A model generated the notes under the pieces. The model ran no database searches, was not told the DNA's origin, and worked only from the letters and a program-made list of their open reading frames with translations. A stretch of DNA of 39,544 nt, from NCBI GenBank assembly GCA_012518275.1, contig JAAYSS010000067.1, forward strand, positions 1 to 39,544, in the 5' to 3' direction. A program made the position numbers and the translations under genes. Of this stretch, positions 1 through 7,311 are shown in pieces; positions within the stretch are counted from its first letter, which is position 1, and every line of letters starts with the position of its first letter. The stretch is from Bacteroidales bacterium (GTDB lineage: Bacteria > Bacteroidota > Bacteroidia > Bacteroidales > Paludibacteraceae).

Positions 1-1021
1 AATCTGCTTTTTTTACAAATATAAAAACAACAGCCAGTAAGTTCAACGGATTACACCAAAGCAAATTATAGTTGGATTTTACGAGCGGATGTATAGAAAA
101 AACCGCTAAATAGAAAATTATCAGTCCGGCAATTCCTGTTAATGAGAACAAAACGACATCAAAAGCCCTGTAATGTTTTTTCTTTTTATTTTCAAAATAA
201 GTTATCAAAATTCCAACTATAAACAAAAGCAACGTAGTAATAAAAGGAAGTGGATAGAAAGTTATTTCTTTAGGTTCATTCTTCGCTTTCACAAGGATGC
301 TTTCTGCAGAAACTAAAGGAATTCGTTCAGCAGATTCATCAATTATCTTCGCATCTTTATATTCTCGGTAAAGCACTTCGGGCAGAAACATTGCATGAAG
401 TGGGGTAGCAATTTTGTCCGCTTCCTTACCAAAAACCAAGTCTATCCCAAACTGCAACCAACTATGTTTCCCGGTGTACTCTCTTACCCAGTCTCTAAAC
501 GTTTTCGGTTCAATTCCGTTGGTCAGTTCTACCCTTTTCGGTTTTATAACCCGCACTAATAGCTCATGAGGACGAGTGGCACAATTATCAAATACAAAGT
601 TATAAAGATATTCTCTGTTCTCTGGTCGGTAGTTAACTAAAATTGCATCAAGTAAACGTTGTTTTTCATCCTGCGTAAGATTCAATACCTGCTCCGTTAC
701 ACTTGAATTTCTTATTCTGTAACCTTCCAAAAAATAGGAAGTTTCATGGATACCAAGCATGTAATAGGTGTAACCTCTTACAAATTTAACATAAAATCCG
801 GGTTGATCAAAATTAAAAATTCCCCAATTGGCAATCACATCTAAATCTTGGGATTCATCAAAAACACGGATGGCAGTATGACCAAATTTCTCGTAAGCAA
901 GGGGGCCGGGACCGCAAGTTAGCAGGCTGAATTTTGTTGATTCAGACAGTGAAATTTGTTGGGCATTTGCAAATGTAATAAATACCACAAATAGGCAGAT
1001 AGATGTGAAAATCTTTTTCAT
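1..1021 (-). CDS. DUF4105 domain protein (3' end cut by window edge)
   Basis: Reading the minus strand from an ATG at 1019-1021 gives an open frame of 340 codons that runs off the window start, so the C-terminus is missing. Residues 1-20 are a signal peptide ending near NAQQ. The next part has the DUF4105 (Lnb N-terminal periplasmic-like) signature: LLTCGPGPLAYEKFGHTAIR, then NWGIFNF and a conserved segment FVFDNCATRPHELL with Cys and His in positions typical of the family. The last ~90 visible residues contain two hydrophobic segments (one FYPLPFITTLLLFIVGILI) split by a KKKK stretch, consistent with membrane anchoring. The fold is thought to be protease-like, but no function can be stated for this member. 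It diverges from the Crp-type regulator and has its own promoter at 1046-1079. Confidence 0.85.
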   Translation of the reverse strand, partial: MKKIFTSICLFVVFITFANAQQISLSESTKFSLLTCGPGPLAYEKFGHTAIRVFDESQDLDVIANWGIFNFDQPGFYVKFVRGYTYYMLGIHETSYFLEGYRIRNSSVTEQVLNLTQDEKQRLLDAILVNYRPENREYLYNFVFDNCATRPHELLVRVIKPKRVELTNGIEPKTFRDWVREYTGKHSWLQFGIDLVFGKEADKIATPLHAMFLPEVLYREYKDAKIIDESAERIPLVSAESILVKAKNEPKEITFYPLPFITTLLLFIVGILITYFENKKKKHYRAFDVVLFSLTGIAGLIIFYLAVFSIHPLVKSNYNLLWCNPLNLLAVVFIFVKKAD

Positions 1022-1045
1022 TATTTCAATTTTTTTCTTACTTCA

Positions 1046-1079
1046 CAAAGGTAATTAATTTCATTCAAATTTTCTCAAA
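1046..1079 (-). promoter_or_regulatory. Promoter for DUF4105 gene
   Basis: On the minus strand the -7 element TACCTTTG (1046-1053) fits the Bacteroidota consensus TAnnTTTG, with TTTG at 1076-1079 as the -33 element and a 22-bp spacer, one longer than usual. The predicted start lies about 18 nt before the ATG. Confidence 0.6.
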
Positions 1080-1160
1080 AAAGTTATCAATTTTAAATCT
1101 ACCTTCTGCTACTAAAAACGAAGTATTTGTACAACAATTATTTCAAAAATTCTGATGTTT

Positions 1161-1193
1161 TTTGTTTTATTAATTTTTTTTGTTGTAAATTTG
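1161..1193 (+). promoter_or_regulatory. Promoter for Crp/Fnr-family gene
   Basis: TTTG at 1161-1164, a 21-bp spacer, then TAAATTTG at 1186-1193. Both elements match the Bacteroidota housekeeping sigma consensus exactly. The predicted transcript starts near 1200, inside the tandem repeat at 1197-1222. Confidence 0.7.
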
Positions 1194-1196
1194 TGC

Positions 1197-1222
1197 TATA
1201 AAACATAGTTATAAAACACAGT
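1197..1222 (+). repeat. 13-bp tandem repeat in leader of regulator gene
   Basis: Two adjacent copies of a 13-mer, TATAAAACATAGT (1197-1209) and TATAAAACACAGT (1210-1222), differing at one base. They begin 3 bp downstream of the -7 element and end 13 bp before the regulator ATG, a position suited to an operator used for autoregulation. That role is inferred from position only. Confidence 0.6.
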
Positions 1223-1235
1223 TTTTAACTTATCC

Positions 1236-1937
1236 ATGGACAATAACGAAAATATAGATTTAATACCCGTTGAAGATGTACTTACTTTTTGGGATATTTT
1301 GACACCCGATGAGCGAAATTTCATCAAAAACACCCTTTCTGTTCAGCATTTCAAGAAAAATGAAGTAATTCAGCGTGAAGGAGATAAACCAACACATCTG
1401 ATGATTTTAGCAAGTGGGAATGTTAAGGTAAGTAAAATGGGAACCAACAACCGCATACAAATAGTCAGGATACTCAAACCTGGTGAACATTTTGGTTTTC
1501 GTGCCATTATTGCTAATGAACCAAACAGCACTACCGTAACTTCATTTGAAGAATCAATGGTATATTCCATTTGTGCCGAACATTTTATCTCTATTCTTAA
1601 AAACAACAATGCATTTTGTTATCGGTTTTTGGAAGAATTAGCCTTTGATCTGGCTAAATCTGATGCAAGAACTGTCAATTTGACACAAAAACACATTCGC
1701 GGAAGATTGGCAGGAGCTTTGTGCGCTTTAATTGAGAATTATGGTTTGGAAGAAGATGGAGCAACTATTAGCATCTACCTCGCTAGAGAAGATTTGGCTA
1801 ACCTCTCCAACATGACCACTTCCAACGCCATCCGTACACTAGCAATCTTCGCCAATGAAGGAATAATTGCGTTAGACGGGCGGAAAATAAAAATCATTGA
1901 CATGGAAAAACTGCAAAGGACGAGCAAATATGGATAG
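1236..1937 (+). CDS. Crp/Fnr-family transcriptional regulator
   Basis: A 233-residue protein with the two-domain Crp/Fnr layout: a cyclic-nucleotide-binding-like beta-roll at about residues 20-125, a long dimer helix at about 125-150, and a winged helix-turn-helix at about 150-225 (recognition region 184-206, REDLANLSNMTTSNAIRTLA). The phosphate-binding cassette that in E. coli CRP carries FGE and RS reads FGFR and NSTT here (residues 86-100), so cAMP binding is unlikely. There is no N-terminal Cys cluster like that of FNR. The ligand is therefore unknown. The start is set by the promoter at 1161-1193. The TPR protein gene follows after 58 bp and may be cotranscribed. Confidence 0.88.
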   Translation: MDNNENIDLIPVEDVLTFWDILTPDERNFIKNTLSVQHFKKNEVIQREGDKPTHLMILASGNVKVSKMGTNNRIQIVRILKPGEHFGFRAIIANEPNSTTVTSFEESMVYSICAEHFISILKNNNAFCYRFLEELAFDLAKSDARTVNLTQKHIRGRLAGALCALIENYGLEEDGATISIYLAREDLANLSNMTTSNAIRTLAIFANEGIIALDGRKIKIIDMEKLQRTSKYG

Positions 1938-1995
1938 CAGAATAAATGAAAAGTTATCTTTTTGTGTGCGCTGATTCCTTTGATATAAATAACAA

Positions 1996-4227
1996 ATGAT
2001 GACACCAAATCAAATACACAACACATATAAACAAATAGTAACATACCTCTCACGCGGAAGGTTGAAAAATGCATTTGAGCAAACAAATACTCTAAACAAC
2101 GAATTGCAATCAGCACCGCATCGAGAAAGTCTGCACAACATCCAGACCAGCTACAAATACATGCTTCAATACTTCATAGACGGCGTCAATGATCCAGAAA
2201 GAAAATCGATTTACAATAAACTTATTGCCCAGCTTTTTATTATAGCTTCGCAAATTAGGGAAGAGCTTCTCACACGCGATTCTAACAACTTTGAATTTCT
2301 TCAAAAAAGATATTTTCCTTTTACTCCACAATTAACTGTTGAAAAAGTTTTACTATCTCTTAATCGTTCGGATAAAAAAGAAGTGCTAATAGAAGCTAAT
2401 GTTGATGATGAAAAACAATTTGAGCAAATTGAAGTTAATTTTGAGAATGCCGTACGTTTTCTTTTCAATTATTTCTGGCTAAAACCAACGTATGATGCTT
2501 CGAGATTCTTAAGTATTTTTAACTTCATTATAAATGACGACTACAAGGACTCGATTGCAAAGGGCATGGTTGTGTCGGCACTTACGCTAAATATCTGGCG
2601 GACATTTGATGAAAGCAAAGTACAAATGTTACTTGATGCATGTAAGAGCAATGATGTTTTCACAAGACAACGGGCACTGGTAGGTCTTTGCTTCGTTTTG
2701 GCAAAATACAACCGATTCATTCCCTATTTCCCGACAATACGTAATCGATTGATTCTCATGACAGATAATGAATCTACAGCCGAGAGCCTTCAAAACATAA
2801 TTATTCAAATTATTGCTACAACGGAAACAGAGCAAATTTCAAAGAAACTGCAGGAAGAAATTTTTCCCGAACTGATGAAACTCCGCCCGATGATGGAAAA
2901 AGGGCTGACCGATGAAAACTTGCTGAGCACGGACGAATGGGGCGAAATAAATCCGGAATGGCAGGAAATGATAGAAAAGAGCGGAGCATCTGATAAAATT
3001 CAGGAATTTGCCGAAATGGAAATGAGTGGTGCTGATGTATATATGAGCACATTTTCTATGCTAAAATCATTTCCGTTCTTTAGTGAATTTTCCAATTGGT
3101 TTCTTCCTTTTGACCCGAACCACTCTGCTGTTAATAAGTTATTTCAATCGAATGAAAAATCGTTAATTACCGCTTTTCTGAATTCCAACATCATGTGCAA
3201 TTCAGACCGTTATTCTTTCTGCATGAGCGTATTACAAATGCCTGATATGCAGCGTAATCTGATGAAGAAATCATTTAGCCAAGCTGCCGAACAAATGGAA
3301 GAAATAAAGAAAGAAGAAACACTTTATTCGCCTCAAGTTCACGCAAAAGCCGTTGCAAAACATTACATTCAAGATTTATTTCGTTTCTTCAAGCTTAATC
3401 CGAACCGAAACGATTTCACAGATATGTTTTCCATGTCGCTCATTCTGCACAAAACGTATCTATTTGATTTACTTTCTGTTGACGATGAGCTAAAATTAAA
3501 TATAGCCGAATACTATTTCATTAAAAAACTTTATCCCCAGGCACTTGAATTATTCGAAGAAATAGAACAAGAAGATAAGCCATCGGCCGTTTTATACCAG
3601 AAAATTGGCTACGCTTACCAACAGACATCTCAACTCTTCAAAGCGTTGAAGGCTTACAAAAAAGCCGATTTAATACAGCCGGATGATTTTTGGACCATCC
3701 GGAAAACAGCCATGTGCTACAAACTGACGGGTGATGCTGAAAATGCACTTAAAGCCTATCGACACGCCCACCACATCAAACCTGAAAACCTATCCGTCAG
3801 GTTGCAAATTGTAAATTGCTTGATGGAACTGAAACAGCATGACGAAGCACTCAGCAGTATAACTGAAATTCAAAATGATTACCCCAACAACCAACGTGTG
3901 CTACGTGCGATGATTTTAACATCTTTCAAAGCTAAAAATCTGGCTCAAGCACATTATTTCACTTCAATTCTGCTCGAAAACAACGAACTTTTTGCGTACG
4001 ATTTTATGATTGCCGGACATATTGAGTGGTGTATGAATAAAAATCAGGAAGCAAAGAAAAATTACAACAAGGCACTCTTTATGCTCGAAAACGACTGGGA
4101 TACGTTTGTAAAATTATTTAAACAAAACAAAGAATTATTGGTTGAAAACGAAGTGGATGAACAAGACATCCCATTAATACTTGATGCACTGGATTACAAT
4201 AAACCGGCAGAAACGGTAATAGTTTAA
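1996..4227 (+). CDS. Tetratricopeptide repeat protein
   Basis: A 743-residue protein without signal peptide or membrane segments, so probably cytoplasmic. The N-terminal ~500 residues are helical and match no catalytic family I recognise. From about residue 510 to 690 there are about five to six TPR units, visible as repeated patterns such as AVLYQKIGYAYQQTSQLFKA, then FWTIRKTAMCYKLTGDAENA. Such domains usually act as protein-binding scaffolds. ATG codons at 1996 and 1999 are both possible starts. It lies 58 bp after the Crp-type gene on the same strand with no convincing promoter between. The next gene has its own promoter. Partner and role are unknown. Confidence 0.8.
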   Translation: MMTPNQIHNTYKQIVTYLSRGRLKNAFEQTNTLNNELQSAPHRESLHNIQTSYKYMLQYFIDGVNDPERKSIYNKLIAQLFIIASQIREELLTRDSNNFEFLQKRYFPFTPQLTVEKVLLSLNRSDKKEVLIEANVDDEKQFEQIEVNFENAVRFLFNYFWLKPTYDASRFLSIFNFIINDDYKDSIAKGMVVSALTLNIWRTFDESKVQMLLDACKSNDVFTRQRALVGLCFVLAKYNRFIPYFPTIRNRLILMTDNESTAESLQNIIIQIIATTETEQISKKLQEEIFPELMKLRPMMEKGLTDENLLSTDEWGEINPEWQEMIEKSGASDKIQEFAEMEMSGADVYMSTFSMLKSFPFFSEFSNWFLPFDPNHSAVNKLFQSNEKSLITAFLNSNIMCNSDRYSFCMSVLQMPDMQRNLMKKSFSQAAEQMEEIKKEETLYSPQVHAKAVAKHYIQDLFRFFKLNPNRNDFTDMFSMSLILHKTYLFDLLSVDDELKLNIAEYYFIKKLYPQALELFEEIEQEDKPSAVLYQKIGYAYQQTSQLFKALKAYKKADLIQPDDFWTIRKTAMCYKLTGDAENALKAYRHAHHIKPENLSVRLQIVNCLMELKQHDEALSSITEIQNDYPNNQRVLRAMILTSFKAKNLAQAHYFTSILLENNELFAYDFMIAGHIEWCMNKNQEAKKNYNKALFMLENDWDTFVKLFKQNKELLVENEVDEQDIPLILDALDYNKPAETVIV

Positions 4228-4267
4228 GTGTTCTGCTGTTTGGCGCTATCGGTTATTTATTAAACGC

Positions 4268-4299
4268 ATTGATTTATCGGTATATTTTCTTTATCTTTG
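4268..4299 (+). promoter_or_regulatory. Promoter for gldF-like permease gene
   Basis: ATTG at 4268-4271, a 20-bp spacer, and TATCTTTG at 4292-4299, an exact TAnnTTTG. Transcription should start near 4306, so the TTG at 4297 cannot be the start codon and the ATG at 4318 is chosen. Confidence 0.7.
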
Positions 4300-4317
4300 A
4301 CACTTCAAAAAAATCAG

Positions 4318-5040
4318 ATGCTTCCCATTCTCAAAAAAGAACTTAGAGCGTTTTTCAGCAGTGCTGTCGGTTATATTGTAATCGGCCTATTTCTACTTCT
4401 CACCGGACTGTTTTTGTGGGTTATCCCCGGACAATTCAATGTGTTAGATGCCGGCTACGCCAATGTGGACGGTCTATTTTACCTTGCCCCCTGGCTTTTT
4501 CTCTTTCTCTGTCCGGCTGTTACGATGCGGCTTTTTGCCGAAGAAAAACAAACAGGCACATGGGAACTTCTCGTCACCAAACCAATTACCGAATGGCAAA
4601 TTGTACTCGGAAAGTACTTTGCCGGTACCATCGTAGTGCTGCTGGCATTGCTCCCTACTGCAATTTACTTTATCTCAGTGTCTTTTATGGCTGAACCTCA
4701 GGGAAATGTGGATATCGGACAATTTTGGGGGTCATTCATCGGCTTGATTTTCTTAGCATCTATATACACCGCTATCGGAACTTTTACCTCTTCCCTATCA
4801 AAAAACCAAATCATAGCTTTTATTACTGCGTTAGTGCTATGTTTTTTCTTATATTATGGATTTGACTTACTCACTGCCTTTTTCACCGGTGGGAAAAAAA
4901 TACAATTCATCGAAAACCTTGGTATTCGAGCACATTACGCATCTATGAGTCGTGGTGTGGTTGACAGCCGAGATGTGATTTATTTCGTAGTAACGGGTGT
5001 GATTTTTTTAACACTCACTGTATGGAAAGTAAAACGATAA
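4318..5040 (+). CDS. gldF: ABC-2 type permease, GldF-like
   Basis: A 240-residue integral membrane protein with about six transmembrane segments and an N-terminus (MLPILKKELRAFFSSAVGYI) typical of GldF, the ABC permease subunit first described in Flavobacterium gliding. The length equals the usual GldF length. The motif FAEEKQTGTWELLVTKPIT between the second and third helices is the usual ABC-2 permease cytoplasmic signature. In gliding flavobacteria GldF works with the ATPase GldA and with GldG. Neither gene is nearby here; surE follows after 27 bp. Many non-gliding Bacteroidales carry GldF homologues, so gliding should not be assumed. The cargo is unknown. Confidence 0.82.
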   Translation: MLPILKKELRAFFSSAVGYIVIGLFLLLTGLFLWVIPGQFNVLDAGYANVDGLFYLAPWLFLFLCPAVTMRLFAEEKQTGTWELLVTKPITEWQIVLGKYFAGTIVVLLALLPTAIYFISVSFMAEPQGNVDIGQFWGSFIGLIFLASIYTAIGTFTSSLSKNQIIAFITALVLCFFLYYGFDLLTAFFTGGKKIQFIENLGIRAHYASMSRGVVDSRDVIYFVVTGVIFLTLTVWKVKR

Positions 5041-5067
5041 AATAAACTAAAAATTAAGAACTATCCT

Positions 5068-5823
5068 ATGAAACCTTACATATTAGTAACGAATGATGAC
5101 GGAGTGAATGCACCCGGAATTTTAACATTGATAAAACAAATGATGAAATTGGGCGATGTCTTGGTCGTAGCCCCCGATGTGCCTCGGTCCGGTCAATCAA
5201 GTGCTGTAACCGTAAACAACCCCATTCATGCCCAACTGATTGAAAAAAAATTAGGTTTGACCCGCTATTCTTGCAACGGAACACCGGCTGACTGTGTTAA
5301 ATTAGCCATTGATGACTTGGCTGAACGAAAACCGGATTTAGTCGTATCCGGCGTTAACCACGGCTCCAACGCATCCGTCAATGTGATTTATTCCGGTACC
5401 ATGGGCGCTACGTTAGAAGGTTGTTTGCACGGGGTGCCGTCTATTGGATTTTCACTATCCGACCATTCGATGCAAGCCGATTTTTCCTACCTTGAACCAA
5501 TACTTTCAAAAATTGCAGAAAAAACATTACATCACGGACTGCCTGAAAAGGTTTGCCTAAACGTAAATGCCCCAATCGGACCAATAAAGGGGGTTCAAAT
5601 CGTGCGTCAATGCCGCGGACAGTGGACTCGGGAATTTGAAAAACGCACCAACCCACACGGCAAAGACTACTACTGGCTCACCGGATTCTTTGAAAACTTT
5701 GAACCGACAGCTAAAGATACAGATGAATGGGTGCTGGCAAACGGCTATGTATCCGTAGTACCTGTTTCGATTGATATGACGGCACATAAAGCAATGGAAG
5801 AACTGAAAAAGTGGAATTTATAA
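5068..5823 (+). CDS. surE: 5'/3'-nucleotidase SurE
   Basis: A 251-residue enzyme of the SurE family, which removes phosphate from nucleoside 5'- and 3'-monophosphates in the cytoplasm using a divalent metal. The metal ligands known from E. coli SurE are all present: Asp10 and Asp11 in TNDDG, Ser41 in PRSGQSS and Asn97 in SGVNHGSN. The length is normal. It starts 27 bp after the GldF-like gene and probably shares its transcript. A strong intrinsic terminator at 5904-5936 ends the unit. The pairing with gldF looks positional rather than functional. Confidence 0.95.
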   Translation: MKPYILVTNDDGVNAPGILTLIKQMMKLGDVLVVAPDVPRSGQSSAVTVNNPIHAQLIEKKLGLTRYSCNGTPADCVKLAIDDLAERKPDLVVSGVNHGSNASVNVIYSGTMGATLEGCLHGVPSIGFSLSDHSMQADFSYLEPILSKIAEKTLHHGLPEKVCLNVNAPIGPIKGVQIVRQCRGQWTREFEKRTNPHGKDYYWLTGFFENFEPTAKDTDEWVLANGYVSVVPVSIDMTAHKAMEELKKWNL

Positions 5824-5903
5824 GTTCCGATATTCTTCGTTGCTTTTGAGACTTCTTCGGAGTACTCTAGATATTCCCACTATTATCGGAGCTTCTCTGG
5901 AGT

Positions 5904-5936
5904 ACTCCAAAAAACAACATTTTTTGGAGTTTTTTT
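5904..5936 (+). terminator. Intrinsic terminator after surE
   Basis: A perfect 11-bp stem (ACTCCAAAAAA at 5904-5914 with TTTTTTGGAGT at 5920-5930), loop CAACA, followed by a run of T to 5936. The 5' arm overlaps the palindrome GGAGTACTCC (5899-5908). Confidence 0.85.
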
Positions 5937-6171
5937 AACATTTTAGCGTTAAATAGATATTGGTAGATTAATGTTTATTGATTATTCAATACTACATGCC
6001 CTAAATTGCTACATTTATCAAAAACGGGGTTTATCTTATTTTCTCGACACCTCACTATAACATCCAGCTATTCAATACTTAAAAACAGATTATACAACTT
6101 TCACAGACCAATTTATAAAGATTGGCATCAAATTTGTGCAAGCAGTTTCGAACCAATTTTTAACAAATACA
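5937..6171. other. Intergenic region, weak promoter only
   Basis: About 235 bp of AT-rich sequence between the surE terminator and the next start codon. The only signal I can point to is CAAATTTG at 6129-6136, one base off the -7 consensus, which would place a transcript start just upstream of the ATG at 6172. I see no coding potential or RNA gene. Confidence 0.5.
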
Positions 6172-7062
6172 ATGAAAACTAAACATTATATTTTTACACT
6201 AACAATTGCTTTTGCAGCTATTTTTATGGTACCAACCAACCTTGGAGCGGTTCCGCCGCCTTGGGCACCTGCGAAAGGATATCGCGCTAAAACGACACAC
6301 ATTTTTCTTCCTGAGCAAAACATGTATTATGATTTAGAAAAAGGTGTTTATATTTTTGAAAATAACGGAGAGTGGAACAACAGTCCTGAAGTGCCTGAAA
6401 AATATAGAGATATTGATTTCAGCAATGAAAAACAACTCGAAATAGAGATGAAGGGCAACACGCCGCCATATCACAAGAATGTAGAACATCGCGAAGCATT
6501 CAATAAACAGATTAAGGCAGCACAAAATGCTTATCTGAAAGAACAAAAACAAAAATTGGAAGAAGCTGAAAAACTTCAAAAAAAGGCTGAAGAAGACCAA
6601 AGAAATGCCGAAAAAGCACAAAAAGAGATAGAAAAGGCAGAGCAAGCCGCCGAAAAAGCAACTAAAAAAGCTAAGAAAGCGCAAGAAAAAATTGACAAAC
6701 AACATGAAACTGCTGCTAAGCAAGCTGAAAAAGCGCAAGCTGAAGCCGAAAAAGCACAACAAAAAATAGACGAAGCCAATGCTAAGGCTCAAAAAGAAAA
6801 GGAAAAAGCGGTTGAAAAGGCGGCTAAAGAAGCAGAAAAAGCAGCCAAGGTTGCTGAGAAAGCACAGAAAAAAATTGACAAAGCTAATCAAGATGCAGAA
6901 AAAGCTCGTTTAAAAGCTGAGAAAGATGCTGCAAAAGCTCAAAAGAAAGCTGACGCAGAAGCAGCTAAAGTCCAAAAGAAAGCTGAGAAAGCTCAAAAAA
7001 AAGCTATAAAGGCAAAGCGAAAAGCTGAAAAAGCTAAATCAAAATTAAATAATCAACAATAA
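6172..7062 (+). CDS. Secreted Ala/Lys/Glu-rich coiled-coil protein
   Basis: A 296-residue protein starting with a clear signal peptide (residues 1-26, cleavage near LGA-VPPPW). Residues ~27-100 form a short domain beginning PPPWAPAKGYRAKT and containing YYDLEKGVYIF, a pattern found in small uncharacterised secreted proteins of Bacteroidota. From about residue 110 to the end (~185 residues) the protein is almost only Ala, Lys, Glu and Gln in heptad-like units such as AEKAQKKIDKAN, predicting a long rigid, strongly basic coiled coil without Pro or Gly. Such a rod could span the periplasm or bind acidic cell-wall polymers; both ideas are inference. The ATG at 6172 is preferred over the GTG at 6136 because only the former begins directly with the signal peptide. 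A terminator follows. Confidence 0.78.
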   Translation: MKTKHYIFTLTIAFAAIFMVPTNLGAVPPPWAPAKGYRAKTTHIFLPEQNMYYDLEKGVYIFENNGEWNNSPEVPEKYRDIDFSNEKQLEIEMKGNTPPYHKNVEHREAFNKQIKAAQNAYLKEQKQKLEEAEKLQKKAEEDQRNAEKAQKEIEKAEQAAEKATKKAKKAQEKIDKQHETAAKQAEKAQAEAEKAQQKIDEANAKAQKEKEKAVEKAAKEAEKAAKVAEKAQKKIDKANQDAEKARLKAEKDAAKAQKKADAEAAKVQKKAEKAQKKAIKAKRKAEKAKSKLNNQQ

Positions 7063-7111
7063 TTAAATCAAATAGATCTAACCCCCAAACCTTAATTATG
7101 TATCTGTTTGT

Positions 7112-7142
7112 ACCCTTGCGTGGCCACGCAAGGGTTTTTTTT
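7112..7142 (+). terminator. Intrinsic terminator after coiled-coil gene
   Basis: A perfect 24-nt inverted repeat (7112-7135, arms ACCCTTGCGTGG and CCACGCAAGGGT) followed by eight T residues. The GC-rich stem makes this one of the strongest terminators in the window. Confidence 0.9.
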
Positions 7143-7271
7143 ACCAACACCTCATATGTTAAATAAAGCTAAAACTTAAAGCCCAATGTTGCGAAGTACT
7201 ACAAGAATCCGTCATACTATCAAACGATGTTTTTTTAATAGCTTTTTAATAAAATATAGCGCATATTTATT

Positions 7272-7279
7272 TAAATTTG
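7272..7279 (+). promoter_or_regulatory. -7 element for TonB receptor gene
   Basis: TAAATTTG matches the TAnnTTTG consensus, 32 bp before the ATG. There is no good TTTG at the -33 position, so it may need an activator. The palindrome GTTACATGTAAC (7295-7306) lies in the short leader. Confidence 0.5.
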
Positions 7280-7311
7280 CACACAATATTATCGGTTACA
7301 TGTAACACTCA

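Noticed and set aside
6334..6891. 185-codon open frame on the minus strand opposite the coiled-coil gene, rich in Phe and Leu
   Set aside because: It is the complement of the Lys/Glu-rich repeats, lacks a promoter, and the plus-strand gene has a signal peptide and terminator.
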